Assembly: GCA_910584835.1 (NCBI GenBank)
Contig: CAJUEG010000006.1
Coordinates: 1 to 64,000 of the forward strand
DNA from: an uncultured Oscillospiraceae bacterium
GTDB lineage: Bacteria; Bacillota; Clostridia; Oscillospirales; Oscillospiraceae
Direction: 5' to 3'
DNA: 64,000 nucleotides
The notes under the pieces are model-generated. The model had not been told where the DNA came from. It ran no database searches and was given only the letters and a program-made list of their open reading frames with translations. The position numbers and the translations under genes are program-made. This document shows positions 24,121 to 33,120 of this stretch, one piece after another; position 1 is the stretch's first letter, and every line of letters starts with the position of its first letter.

Positions 24121-25911
24121 TCATCCAAACTGGCTGGCATACAGCTGGTAATAAAACCCCTTTTGCAGCATGAGGGATTCGTGGGTGCCCTGCTCCACCA
24201 CGTCCCCGTGGTCCACCACCAAAATGTGGTCGGCGTTCTGGATGGTGGACAGCCGGTGGGCGATGACGAAGCAGGTCTTGCCCGCCATCAGGGAGCGGAT
24301 GGCCTTTTGCACCTGGCGCTCGGTGTTGGTGTCCACGTTGGAGGTGGCCTCGTCCAGAATGAGCATATTGGTGTCGTACAGCATGGCCCGGGCGATGGTG
24401 AGCAGCTGCTTCTGCCCCTTGGAGATGTTGCCGCCGTCCTCGGTGATGACGGTGTGGTAGCCCTGGGGCAGGCGCATGATGGTGCTGTGGATGCGGGCGG
24501 CCTTGGCGGCGTGGACCACCTCGTCCATCGTCGCGTCCTCCTTGCCGTAGGCGATGTTGTCGAAGATGGTGCCCCGGAACACCCAGGTGTCCTGGAGGAC
24601 CATGGCGTACCCCCGGCGCAGGGAGTCCATGGTGTAGGCCCGGTTTTCCGTTCCATCCACGTAGATGCAGCCCTCCTCCGGGTCATAAAACCGCATGAGC
24701 AGGCTGATGATGGTGGTCTTGCCCGCCCCGGTGGGGCCCACAATGGCCACCGTCTGGCCGGGCTTTGCCTCAAAGCTCAGGTCGTGGAGCACCGTGCGGC
24801 CCGGGACATAGCCGAAGCTCACCCCCGACCCCCGCACGTCCCCCCGGCAGTGCTCCAGCGCCGCCGCGCCGTACACGTCCTTGACCTCCTCCGGCTCGTC
24901 CAGCAGCCGGAACACCCGCTCCGAGGCGGCCAGGGCGGAGAAAATCTCGTTGATGATGTTGGAGATCTCGTTGATGGGGCCGGAGAACTTCCGGGAGTAG
25001 AGGACGAAGGAGGAAATCTGCTCCAGCCCCACCACCCCCAGCATGTAGAGGATGGAGCCGCCCAGGCCGATGGCGGCCAGGCCGAAGTTGGAGATCATGC
25101 CCACGGTGGGGCCCATGGTCATGCCCATGCCGTCCGCGTCCCGGTAGGCCTCGGCGGCGGCGCGGTTGATGCGGCTGAAATCACCGCACACCCGGTTCTC
25201 CTGGGCGTAGGCCAGGATGGTGCGCTGGCCGGTGAACATCTCCTCGGCAAAGCCGTTCATCTCGCCGTAGGCGGCGGAGCGCCGGGCGTAGAGGGGCCTT
25301 GTCTTCCGGCTCATGTGCCGGGTGAACAGGATGGAGGCGGGGATGGTGGCCGCCATGCACAGCACCAGGGGCGGGGAGATGGCGCACATCATGGCGAAGC
25401 TGCCCGCCACCGTGACGGTGCTGGTGAGAATCTGGATCACGTCGGTGGACAGGCAGGTGCACACCACGTCCACGTTGTAGCTCACCCGGCTGATGATGTC
25501 CCCCGCCTGGTGGCGGTCAAAGTAGCCCACGGGGAGGACCATCAGCTTGTCGAACACGTCCTGGCGGAGCTGCCGGGCCACCCGGCGGCCCACCCGCATC
25601 ATGCCGATGCTCACCAGGAAGCCCGTCACGCTCCCCACCCCGTAGCAGGCCAGCATCATCAGGGCGTACCGGCCCACCCCAGCCATGTCCACATGGCCTG
25701 GCCCCATCCGATAACCCGCCTCGGCCAGGCCGATGGCCTTCCCGGCGAACCGGGGGCCCATCAGGTTGCCCAGGTTGCTCAGAAGGGAGCACACAAGGAA
25801 CAGCGCCACCATCCAGCGGTAGGCCGCGAGGTAGCGCAGCACGCGGCGCAAAGCGCCCCTGGCGTCCCGGGGTTTTTCCTTTTTTCCGCCCCGGTCTCCC
25901 GGTCCGGGCAT
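24121..25911 (-). CDS. ABC exporter half-transporter, catalytic partner (pair 1)
   Basis: This 596-residue protein has six N-terminal membrane helices and a C-terminal nucleotide-binding domain. Walker A is GPTGAGKTT, the signature is degenerate (ISKGQKQL in place of LSGGQ), Walker B is complete (LILDEATSN) and the switch His is present (IAHRLST). It complements the upstream gene, whose Walker B Glu and switch His are replaced but whose signature is canonical. Together they should form a heterodimeric exporter with one degenerate site, as in TM287/288 or BmrCD. The start ATG follows a GGAGGGA site. The gene is separated from its partner by a 170-bp repeat-like element. The exported substrate is unknown. 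Confidence 0.9.
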   Translation of the reverse strand: MPGPGDRGGKKEKPRDARGALRRVLRYLAAYRWMVALFLVCSLLSNLGNLMGPRFAGKAIGLAEAGYRMGPGHVDMAGVGRYALMMLACYGVGSVTGFLVSIGMMRVGRRVARQLRQDVFDKLMVLPVGYFDRHQAGDIISRVSYNVDVVCTCLSTDVIQILTSTVTVAGSFAMMCAISPPLVLCMAATIPASILFTRHMSRKTRPLYARRSAAYGEMNGFAEEMFTGQRTILAYAQENRVCGDFSRINRAAAEAYRDADGMGMTMGPTVGMISNFGLAAIGLGGSILYMLGVVGLEQISSFVLYSRKFSGPINEISNIINEIFSALAASERVFRLLDEPEEVKDVYGAAALEHCRGDVRGSGVSFGYVPGRTVLHDLSFEAKPGQTVAIVGPTGAGKTTIISLLMRFYDPEEGCIYVDGTENRAYTMDSLRRGYAMVLQDTWVFRGTIFDNIAYGKEDATMDEVVHAAKAARIHSTIMRLPQGYHTVITEDGGNISKGQKQLLTIARAMLYDTNMLILDEATSNVDTNTERQVQKAIRSLMAGKTCFVIAHRLSTIQNADHILVVDHGDVVEQGTHESLMLQKGFYYQLYASQFG

Positions 25912-25928
25912 ATGCGTTCCCTCCTGTC

Positions 25929-26096
25929 TAAGAATCTGTATTCACAGCCGAAAATGCCGAATGGGCGAGGGTTTTTTCCGTCAGGCGAGGCAGATTTTCG
26001 CAGGCATACTTGTGTGTATGGCAAGAAAATTGAACGAAGCATGGCGGGAAAAGGCCCGCCCAGACGGCGTATTGAGATTGTGAATACAGGTTCTAA
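25929..26096. repeat. MITE-like element with terminal inverted repeats
   Basis: Imperfect inverted repeats of about 18 bp, TAAGAATCTGTATTCACA (25929-25946) and TGTGAATACAGGTTCTAA (26079-26096), bound a 168-bp non-coding segment between two genes that should be adjacent. The right arm contains the stop codon of the upstream ABC gene. An internal hairpin (CGGGAAAAGGCCCG area, 26045-26060) is present. No target duplication was confirmed. Confidence 0.5.
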
Positions 26097-27847
26097 GTCA
26101 TTTCTCCCATTTGCAGCCGGTAGGTCTCCCGGTAGGCGGGGCAGGTGTTCAGCAGCTCCTGGTGGGTGCCGTACCCGGCGCACCTGCCGTTGTCCATCAC
26201 CAGGATGCGGGTCATGCCCATCACGGAGCTCACCCGCTGGGCCACCATGATAAGGGCGCAGTCCCCGTAGCCGCGGGCGACAGCCTTCCGCATGGCGGCG
26301 TCGGTCTTGTAGTCCAGGGCGGAGGAGCTGTCGTCCAGGATCAAAATCTCCGGCTTTCCCGCCAGGGCCCGGGCCACCAGCAGCCGCTGCTTCTGCCCGC
26401 CGGACAGGTTGGCCCCCTTGATGTCCGCCCGGTGGTCCAGCCCGGCGTCCAGCGCGTCGATGTACTCCGCCGCCTGGGCGTCCTCCACGGCGGCGCGCAG
26501 GGCGGCCTCCCCCAGCCCCCGGCCAAAGTCCACGTTGGCGCGCAGGGTGTCCTGGAACACCATGTCGTTTTGGAAGCACACGCCGAATTTCCGGCGCAGC
26601 TCGTCCTTCTCATAGGTGCGCACGTCCCGGCCGTCCACAAACACCCCGCCCTCCTGGGCGTCGTAAAAGCGCATGAGCAGGGACACGACGGTGGACTTTC
26701 CGCAGCCGGTGGGGCCGATGATGCCCAGGCTCTCCCCCCGCTCCAGGGAGAAGCTGATGTCGCAAAGGGCCTTTTCCCGCTCCTCCCCGGCAAAGCCCGC
26801 GGCGGAGCCGTCCCCCTCGCCGTAGCTGAAGCCCACGTGCTCAAACCGGAGGAAGCCGCCCCCGGCGGGGACCTTGGCCTGGGAAAGGGGGAGGGCCCGC
26901 TGGCCGGGCTGGGTCTGGAGCACCTGGTCGATGCGGTCGGCGCTGGCCATGGCCCGGCTCATGGTCATGAAGATGCGGGACAGCCCCATCACGCCCATGG
27001 CGATCATGTTGAAATAGGTGAGGAAGGCCAGGATCACCCCCGGCTCCAGGGTGCCGGCGTTCACCCGCCGCGCGCCGATGAGCACCACCAGGGTGAGCCC
27101 CCCGTTGAGGCACAGCTGCATGAAGGGGGAGGGGATGGCCATGACGGTGCCCGCGGCGATGTCGCTGTCCGCCATGGCATCGTTGGCCTGCTGGAAGCGG
27201 CGCTTCTCGTACTGGGCCTTGGACAGGGCCTTCACCACCCGGATGCCGGTGATGTTCTCCCGCATGACCCGCACCACCTCGTCCAGCCGCTGCTGCACCC
27301 GGCGGTACATGGGCAGGCCCCTGGCGGACACCGCCAGCACCACCAGCACCAGCACCGGCAGCATGGCCACCAGCACCAGGGCCAGCGAGGCGTCCATGGC
27401 CAGCGTGACGGCCACCCCGCCGATGAGCAGCATGGGGGCCCGGACGCACAGGGTCTGGAGCTGCTGGACGGCGGACTGGACGTTGTAGCTGTCGCTGGTC
27501 ATGCGGCTGATGAGGGAGGGCAGGCCGAATGAGTCGAACTGAGCGCCGGACAGGTTAGCGGTCTTTTGAAACAGCTCCTGGCGGATGTCGTAGCTCACAT
27601 TGTGGGCGTTGCGCACCCCGCTCCGGTTGGCCGCCACGTTGAGCTGGCGGCAGAGCAGGGCGGCGGCGAACATCAAAAGCCCCCAGAAAACGGCCAGGGG
27701 CAGATCGCCCCGGGGGGCCACGCCGTCGATGATGTGCTCCAGGATGTAGGGCAGCATCAGTTCGCTGAGGGTGGCCAGCAGCTTGATAAACATGCACAGG
27801 GCCACCGCCCTGCCGTAGCGGCCCATGGAGCGGGCGATGAGCTTCAT
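26093..27847 (-). CDS. ABC exporter half-transporter, degenerate partner (pair 1)
   Basis: This 584-residue half-transporter has six membrane helices and a nucleotide-binding domain with Walker A GPTGCGKST and canonical signature LSGGQKQR. Walker B ends in Asp-Asp (LILDDSSSALD) rather than Asp-Glu, and the switch His is Gln (VAQRVSS). It should bind ATP but hydrolyse it poorly at its own site, and supply the good signature to its partner. It lies 20 bases after the Gfo/Idh/MocA oxidoreductase, so the three genes may be one operon. The stop codon falls inside the right arm of the MITE-like element. The ATG is preceded by GAAAGGGGCGGGAGG. Confidence 0.9.
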   Translation of the reverse strand: MKLIARSMGRYGRAVALCMFIKLLATLSELMLPYILEHIIDGVAPRGDLPLAVFWGLLMFAAALLCRQLNVAANRSGVRNAHNVSYDIRQELFQKTANLSGAQFDSFGLPSLISRMTSDSYNVQSAVQQLQTLCVRAPMLLIGGVAVTLAMDASLALVLVAMLPVLVLVVLAVSARGLPMYRRVQQRLDEVVRVMRENITGIRVVKALSKAQYEKRRFQQANDAMADSDIAAGTVMAIPSPFMQLCLNGGLTLVVLIGARRVNAGTLEPGVILAFLTYFNMIAMGVMGLSRIFMTMSRAMASADRIDQVLQTQPGQRALPLSQAKVPAGGGFLRFEHVGFSYGEGDGSAAGFAGEEREKALCDISFSLERGESLGIIGPTGCGKSTVVSLLMRFYDAQEGGVFVDGRDVRTYEKDELRRKFGVCFQNDMVFQDTLRANVDFGRGLGEAALRAAVEDAQAAEYIDALDAGLDHRADIKGANLSGGQKQRLLVARALAGKPEILILDDSSSALDYKTDAAMRKAVARGYGDCALIMVAQRVSSVMGMTRILVMDNGRCAGYGTHQELLNTCPAYRETYRLQMGEMT

Positions 27848-27866
27848 AGGGCCTCCCGCCCCTTTC

Positions 27867-29141
27867 TTAAAATTCGGCCAGGGTGATGGTCCGCCCGCCG
27901 TCCAGCCGGGAGGCCTCGGCGGCCAGGGCCATCACATGGCTCTCCACCGAGGCGTCCACCCCGGTGAGGGCGTCGGCCCCGCCCTCGGCCATGAGCCTGC
28001 AGAAGCTGGCCATCAGCCCGAAGTCGCCGCCGCCGTGGCCGGAGAACTGCCCGCCCTCCTCGCTGAGGTCGATGGTCTCCTCCGGCCTTCCGAACCGGCG
28101 CAGGATGAGGGCGTTTTTCTCCATGTCCCCCTCGATCTCCCCCATGGTGCCGGTGACCTTGATGGTGCGGTGGCAGTCCTGGGTGAAGGCGGTCATGGTG
28201 AAGGTGGCGTGGATGTGGTTGGCGAACTCCAGGTTCACCGTCTGGTGGTCCACCACATTGTTGTCGCAGTGGAACACGCACCGGCCGTAGGGACCCGTGC
28301 GCAGGGCGGCGTAGATTTTCTCCTCGTCCGGCTCGCTGGCCAGCACGCCGCAGGGCCAGCCCCTGCCCCGGCCCCGAATGCCGGTGCGGGGGTCGGTGAC
28401 GTAGATCTTCTCCGCGTCGTAGGGGCACGCGTCCTTGCAGGCGCAGCCGTCCAGGCAGCGCAGGGCGGCCCCCTCCGGGGCGTTTTCCGCCTTGAAGTAG
28501 TCCAGGGAGCCGAAGCTCTGTACCTTGAGGCAGGGCGCCCCGGCCAGCCAGCGCAGTATGTCCATGTCGTGGCAGCTCTTTTGCAGGATCATGGGGCTGG
28601 TCTCGTTGGAATTGCGCCAGTTGCCCCGGACGAAGCTGTGGGCCTGGTGCCAGTAGGCCACGTGCTCTATCGCGTCGATGGTCTCCACCTTGCCCACCGC
28701 CCCCCGGCGCAGCAGGTCCTCCAGGGCGGCGTAGAACCGGGTGTAGCGCAGCACGTGGCACACCACCACCAGCCGCCCGGTCTCGTGGGCCTTTTTCTGC
28801 AGGGCGCGGCACTGATCCAGATCGGGGGAGATGGGCTTTTCCAGCAGAATATGGTAGCCCTTGTCCAGGGCCTTCAGGGCGGCGTCCACGTGCTGCCGGT
28901 CCTGGGTGGACACGATCATCACATCGGCCAGGCGGGGCTGGGCCAGCAGCGCCTCGTCGGAGGGGAAGCACATCCCGGCGGGGACGCCGAAGCGCTTTTG
29001 CAGCAGCTCCAGCCGCTCGGGGCGCACGTCCGCCCCGGCGACGACTTTCATCTCCTCCGGGTGGGTGAGCTGGTAGGGGGCGTAGGCCTCCAGCCCCCGG
29101 GCCCCGCAGCCGCAGATGGCAAAGGTGACAGGCTGTGACAT
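27867..29141 (-). CDS. Gfo/Idh/MocA-family oxidoreductase
   Basis: This 424-residue protein has an N-terminal Rossmann nucleotide-binding motif (FAICGCGARGLEAY) and the family EKPI motif (HILLEKPISPDLDQC) that precedes the substrate domain. These enzymes use NAD(P) to oxidise or reduce sugars, inositols and related alcohols. An unusual Cys-rich stretch, CLDGCACKDACPYDAEKIYV, lies near residues 225-245 and could bind a metal; it is known in a subset of the family, as far as I recall. The ATG follows AAAGGAG by nine bases. The likely operon with an ABC exporter gives no clear substrate. A terminator-free 20-base gap separates it from the exporter gene. Confidence 0.85.
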   Translation of the reverse strand: MSQPVTFAICGCGARGLEAYAPYQLTHPEEMKVVAGADVRPERLELLQKRFGVPAGMCFPSDEALLAQPRLADVMIVSTQDRQHVDAALKALDKGYHILLEKPISPDLDQCRALQKKAHETGRLVVVCHVLRYTRFYAALEDLLRRGAVGKVETIDAIEHVAYWHQAHSFVRGNWRNSNETSPMILQKSCHDMDILRWLAGAPCLKVQSFGSLDYFKAENAPEGAALRCLDGCACKDACPYDAEKIYVTDPRTGIRGRGRGWPCGVLASEPDEEKIYAALRTGPYGRCVFHCDNNVVDHQTVNLEFANHIHATFTMTAFTQDCHRTIKVTGTMGEIEGDMEKNALILRRFGRPEETIDLSEEGGQFSGHGGGDFGLMASFCRLMAEGGADALTGVDASVESHVMALAAEASRLDGGRTITLAEF

Positions 29142-29189
29142 AGTTCTGAGCTCCTTTCGGTTTGCCGCCGCCGGGCGGCGATTGCCGGT

Positions 29190-29195
29190 ATTATA
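29190..29195 (-). promoter_or_regulatory. -10 box of the oxidoreductase operon
   Basis: A perfect TATAAT preceded by TGG (extended -10) lies 49 bases before the start codon. A -35 box is weak (TGCAAA with 16-base spacing). Confidence 0.5.
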
Positions 29196-29231
29196 CCACA
29201 CCTTCACAGACTTTGCACCAAAAAAAGACAC

Positions 29232-29266
29232 AAAAAAATGCGGCGGAGCCATTCCGGCCCCGCCGC
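29232..29266 (-). terminator. Terminator of the second ABC exporter operon
   Basis: On the minus strand GCGGCGGGGCC and GGCTCCGCCGC form a stem followed by ATTTTTTTG. Confidence 0.85.
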
Positions 29267-29273
29267 GCTTCGG

Positions 29274-31175
29274 TCACTCCAAGTCCGCCTCCCGGGCCAG
29301 GCGGCGCTTTTTGTAGTACTGGGCCTGGGCCTCCCAGAGGGAGCGGTACTTGCCCGGGGCCTCCACCAGCTCGTCGTGGGCGCCCTGCTGGACCACCCGC
29401 CCGCCGTCGAACACGGCGATCTCGCCGCAGAACCGGCAGGAGGACAGCCGGTGGGAGATATAGACGGCGGTCTTGTCCTCCACGATGTCGTTGAACTTGG
29501 TGTAAATCTCCGCCTCCGCCTCCGGGTCCAGGGCGGCGGTGGGCTCGTCCAGCACGATGAAGGGCGCGTCCTGGTACAGCACCCGGGCCAGGGCGATTTT
29601 CTGGGCCTCGCCGCCGGAAATCTCCACCCCGTCCTCGTCGAAGTTCCGGTAGAGGCAGGTGTCCAGCCCCTTTGGCAGCGACGCCAGCCGCTCCCCGAAG
29701 CCCGCCTTGATAAGGCACTGCTCCGCCCGCTGCCGGTCGTACTCCTCCGCCGCGGCCACGTTTTTCCCCAGGGGCTGGGAGAGCAGCCTGAAGTCCTGGA
29801 ACACCACGGAGAACAGGGCCAGGTAGTCGTCGTAGCGGTACTTGCGGATGTCGATGCCGTTGAGGAGGATGACCCCCTCGGTGGGGTCGTACAGCCGGCA
29901 CAGCAGCTTGATAAAGGTGGTCTTGCCCGAGCCGTTCTCCCCCACCACCGCCAGGCGCTGGCCCACCTTGAACTTCATGGACACGTGGCGCAGGGCCCAG
30001 GCGTCGGTGTTGGGGTACTGGAAGCCCACGTCCTGGAACTCAATTTCATAATTGCGGTCGGAGCGCTTTTCGGTGGTGAGGCTGCCCTGGTACATGCGGT
30101 TGGGCATGTCCAGCAGTTGAAAGAAGGGCAGGAGGAACTCCGCGTTCTCCCGCAGGTCGGCCAGGACGGACAGCAGGTTGGCCGCGCCGTTGGACAGCCC
30201 CGCCAGCGCCCCCACGTACTGGGCGATGGACCCCACCCCGAAGGCGCCCCCCAGGGCCTTGAGCCCGGCGAAGAGGTACACCGCCCCGGAGTACGCCCGG
30301 GTGATGCCCACCGAGGCGGCCATGAGCAGCCCCCGACCGCCCCGGCTGGCCCGACCGATGGCGGAATTGGGGCCGAAGCCGTCCAGGGCGGGGTCGTCCG
30401 CCTTCTGGAAGAGGAACCGGTCCTGGGCGTAGACGCGGATGTCGGCGGAGGCGGAGCGATTAAACTGGGCGTGGGCGCACAGCGCCTCGAAGGCCCGGTT
30501 GAAGAAGGAGCCGTCCATGGTGGACCAGAAGGCCTGGGCCCGGCTGTAGCACAGGGCGGACAGGCCCACCGCCGCCCCCATCAGCGCCAGCATTGCCGGC
30601 AGGCACCAGGGGCTGTTCAGGACGGCGAGGGGGCTGCCCTGGGGCACGGGCAGGGTGAACAGGCTGGCCGACAGCGCCAGCGCCCCCAGGATGCGCAGCA
30701 CCGATTCCGTCAGCGTGTCAAAGGCGTACTTCAGCCTGTAAAGCCCCCAGCCGTGCCAGTTCTCGTCTTCTATGATCTGGTTGAGCAGGGCCTCGGTTTT
30801 GGGGTCGTCCGCGTCCTGAAAGTCCATGTCCAGCAGCTTTTCCATGTGCAGGCGGAACCGGGCGGGGAGGGAGAGGGCCTCCTCGATGACGTTGGCCCGG
30901 CAGCTGGCGGCGGCCTGGGCCGCCCCCATCAGGGCGGTGGACAGCAGCAGCGCGGCCAGCAGGGGCCACACCTCCCCGCCGCCCCCGCCCCCGGCCACCG
31001 CGTTCACCAGCCGGGCGGTGAAGTACAGCGGGATGTAGGGGGACAGGGCGGTGAGGGCGTTCTTGGCCAGCGAGGCGGGGAAAAATTCGGGCATGGCCTT
31101 CCACAGGATGGAGTAGCCCCGGCGGGTGGCGTCAAACGCCTCCCGGAGGGTCATGCGGCTTTTCTTCTCACTCAT
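29274..31175 (-). CDS. ABC exporter, fused membrane and ATPase domains (pair 2, second gene)
   Basis: This 633-residue half-transporter carries six membrane helices and a nucleotide-binding domain with Walker A GENGSGKTT, signature ISGGEAQK, Walker B FIVLDEPTAALD and switch His in YISHRLSS. All catalytic residues are present, unlike the pair-1 proteins. This sequence type (ENGSGKTTFIKLLCRLYDP, EIYTKFNDIV) is common in exporters found beside LytTR/GHKL signalling genes and linked to peptides. The start ATG overlaps the end of the preceding ABC gene by eight bases. It probably works as a heterodimer with that gene product. Confidence 0.9.
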   Translation of the reverse strand: MSEKKSRMTLREAFDATRRGYSILWKAMPEFFPASLAKNALTALSPYIPLYFTARLVNAVAGGGGGGEVWPLLAALLLSTALMGAAQAAASCRANVIEEALSLPARFRLHMEKLLDMDFQDADDPKTEALLNQIIEDENWHGWGLYRLKYAFDTLTESVLRILGALALSASLFTLPVPQGSPLAVLNSPWCLPAMLALMGAAVGLSALCYSRAQAFWSTMDGSFFNRAFEALCAHAQFNRSASADIRVYAQDRFLFQKADDPALDGFGPNSAIGRASRGGRGLLMAASVGITRAYSGAVYLFAGLKALGGAFGVGSIAQYVGALAGLSNGAANLLSVLADLRENAEFLLPFFQLLDMPNRMYQGSLTTEKRSDRNYEIEFQDVGFQYPNTDAWALRHVSMKFKVGQRLAVVGENGSGKTTFIKLLCRLYDPTEGVILLNGIDIRKYRYDDYLALFSVVFQDFRLLSQPLGKNVAAAEEYDRQRAEQCLIKAGFGERLASLPKGLDTCLYRNFDEDGVEISGGEAQKIALARVLYQDAPFIVLDEPTAALDPEAEAEIYTKFNDIVEDKTAVYISHRLSSCRFCGEIAVFDGGRVVQQGAHDELVEAPGKYRSLWEAQAQYYKKRRLAREADLE

Positions 31176-32997
31176 GGTCCATCGCCCCTTCCTGGTAGTA
31201 TTTGCGCTGGATGTCAAACAGATAGGCGTACCGCCCGCCCCGCTCCAGCAGGGAGTCGTGGGTGCCCTCCTCGGCGATGCCGCCGTTTTCGATGAGTAGC
31301 ACCCGGTCGCAGAACCGGGTGGACGCCAGCCGGTGGGAGATATACACGCTGGTGGCGTCCCGGGTCAGGTCGTGGTACTTCTGGTAGAGCTGGCTCTCGG
31401 CGATGGGGTCCAGGGCGGCGGTGGGCTCGTCCAGCACCACCACGGGGCCGTTTTTGTACAGCGCCCTTGCCAGCATCAGCCGCTGCATCTGCCCGCCGGA
31501 CAGCTCCACCCCGTCCAGGTACAGCTGGCGGCCCAGGTGGGTGTTCTCCCCCTGGGGCAGGGCGCGGACCTGGTCCGCCACCCCCGCCCGCTCCAGGCAG
31601 TCCCACATCCGGGGCAGGTCCACGTCCTCGCTCTGGGCCACGTTTTCCGCCACGGTGCCGGGCAGCGGGGCGAACTGCTGGAACACGGCGGAGAACAGTT
31701 TGTAGTAGTCCCGGCGGTTATACTGCCGGATGTCCTCCCCGTCCAGCAGCACCGAACCCTCCGTGGGGTCCAGCAGGCCGCACAGCAGCTTAATGAGGGT
31801 GGTCTTGCCCGCGCCGTTTCTGCCCACCACCGCCAGCTTCTCCCCGGGGCGGATGGTGAGGTTGACGTGGGACAGGGTGTCGTGGTCCGCCCCGGGGTAG
31901 CGGTAGGATACGTCCCGCAGCTCGATGGCGTACAGGTGGCCGCGCTTCACCGCCAGGGGCGCGCCGTCCTCAAAGCGGAAGGGCTCCGGGGTTTCCAGGA
32001 ACTCCCGCAGGGTGGACAGCTCCAAACTCTGCCGGTGTAGGGCACCCAGGCTCTGGAAGATGCCCGTCACCCACTGGGCGAAGCCGCCCACGGCGGAGAA
32101 GTACAGCACGAACTGGGCGGGGGACAGCTCCCCCCGGAGGGCCAGGGCGATGAGCCAGCCGTAGGCCGCGCCGTTGCGCAGCAGGGCCAGGGCCACGTCC
32201 AGCAGGTCGGCCCATAGATAGCGCCGCTGGGCCTTGACGCAGAAGTCCTCGAACATCTGGGTATATTTGTCGTAGAGCTGGAGCAGCCAGGGGCCCAGGC
32301 CGAAGATGCGGATATCCTTGGCCAGCTTGGTGTCCTGGCTGCGCCTGAGAATATAGTTGAGGCTGTGCTCAAGCTTTCCCTCCTCCTCCCGGTGGCGGTA
32401 GCGCCAGGAGCGGATGCGCTCCCCGGCAAAGTAGCCCGCCGCGGCCAGCGCGGCGGTGAGCAGGGAGATGGCCGGCCCCGCCTGGGAGAGCAGCAGCAGG
32501 TAGATCGTGAAGCTCACCAGGTTGGAGGCCAGGTCGGTCAGGGTGTCCCACACCGCCTCCCCCGCTTCGCGGTTGGTGGAGAGGACCCGGTCGGTTTTGG
32601 CCAGGCGCTTGAGATAGTCCGGGTCCTCGATGTGGGGGTAGGCGGTGCGGCACTCCAGGAGGTTATGGTCGAGGGCCAGCATCCGCCGCACGTAGCACCG
32701 GCCGAAGAGGGTGTTGGCGTTCAGATACGCCTGAAAGGAGTAGACGCACACCAGCCCCAGGGCGAACCAGGCGATGAGGGCGGCCAGCTCCCGGGGGGGC
32801 ACCCACCGGCCCACCGCGTCCAGAATCATGGGGGTGACGAACAGCTCCAGCAGGCTGGCGGCCACGGCGCAGAGGATGAGCCCCGCGCAGATGACCAGCA
32901 CGCTTCTGGCGTCCCGCCAGGCCCGGCGGATCATGAACGCGCAGTTGGAGGCCATGCCGTAGGCGGGTTTCTGCTTGTCGGTTTTGGTTTTTTCCAT
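31168..32997 (-). CDS. ABC exporter, fused membrane and ATPase domains (pair 2, first gene)
   Basis: This 609-residue half-transporter has Walker A GRNGAGKTT, signature LSGGQMQR, Walker B VVLDEPTAALD and YISHRLAS, so its ATP site looks fully active. The membrane region begins near residue 30. The start ATG at 32997 follows GAGGTGAG; a much longer open frame upstream crosses the terminator at 33026-33055 and the kinase gene, and is rejected. It overlaps its partner by eight bases. The redox/LytTR operon ends just upstream in the same direction, so this pair may be a target of that regulator; the sequence shows no regulator site. The substrate is unknown. Confidence 0.9.
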   Translation of the reverse strand: MEKTKTDKQKPAYGMASNCAFMIRRAWRDARSVLVICAGLILCAVAASLLELFVTPMILDAVGRWVPPRELAALIAWFALGLVCVYSFQAYLNANTLFGRCYVRRMLALDHNLLECRTAYPHIEDPDYLKRLAKTDRVLSTNREAGEAVWDTLTDLASNLVSFTIYLLLLSQAGPAISLLTAALAAAGYFAGERIRSWRYRHREEEGKLEHSLNYILRRSQDTKLAKDIRIFGLGPWLLQLYDKYTQMFEDFCVKAQRRYLWADLLDVALALLRNGAAYGWLIALALRGELSPAQFVLYFSAVGGFAQWVTGIFQSLGALHRQSLELSTLREFLETPEPFRFEDGAPLAVKRGHLYAIELRDVSYRYPGADHDTLSHVNLTIRPGEKLAVVGRNGAGKTTLIKLLCGLLDPTEGSVLLDGEDIRQYNRRDYYKLFSAVFQQFAPLPGTVAENVAQSEDVDLPRMWDCLERAGVADQVRALPQGENTHLGRQLYLDGVELSGGQMQRLMLARALYKNGPVVVLDEPTAALDPIAESQLYQKYHDLTRDATSVYISHRLASTRFCDRVLLIENGGIAEEGTHDSLLERGGRYAYLFDIQRKYYQEGAMDHE

Positions 32998-33025
32998 GTC
33001 TCTCACCTCAAGGCGCATTGTAGCA

Positions 33026-33055
33026 GAAAAGCCCCCGGCTGTGTAAACCGGGGGC
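33026..33055 (-). terminator. Terminator of the redox/LytTR/kinase operon
   Basis: On the minus strand GCCCCCGG pairs with CCGGGGGC around a 9-base loop and is followed by TTTTC. A TACAAT box just beyond it may serve as the -10 of the downstream ABC genes. Confidence 0.75.
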
Positions 33056-33091
33056 TGAATCGCCGAATCCAGGGGCTGAATTGCAGGCGCG

Positions 33092-33120
33092 GGGGCGCAG
33101 CGGTGCGCACTGTGCGCCCC
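33092..33120. repeat. REP-like inverted repeat
   Basis: GGGGCGCA and TGCGCCCC form an 8-bp stem that abuts the kinase stop codon. A nearby duplicated GGGGCTGAAT occurs at about 33051 and 33073. It resembles short extragenic repeats; copy number elsewhere is unknown. Confidence 0.4.
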
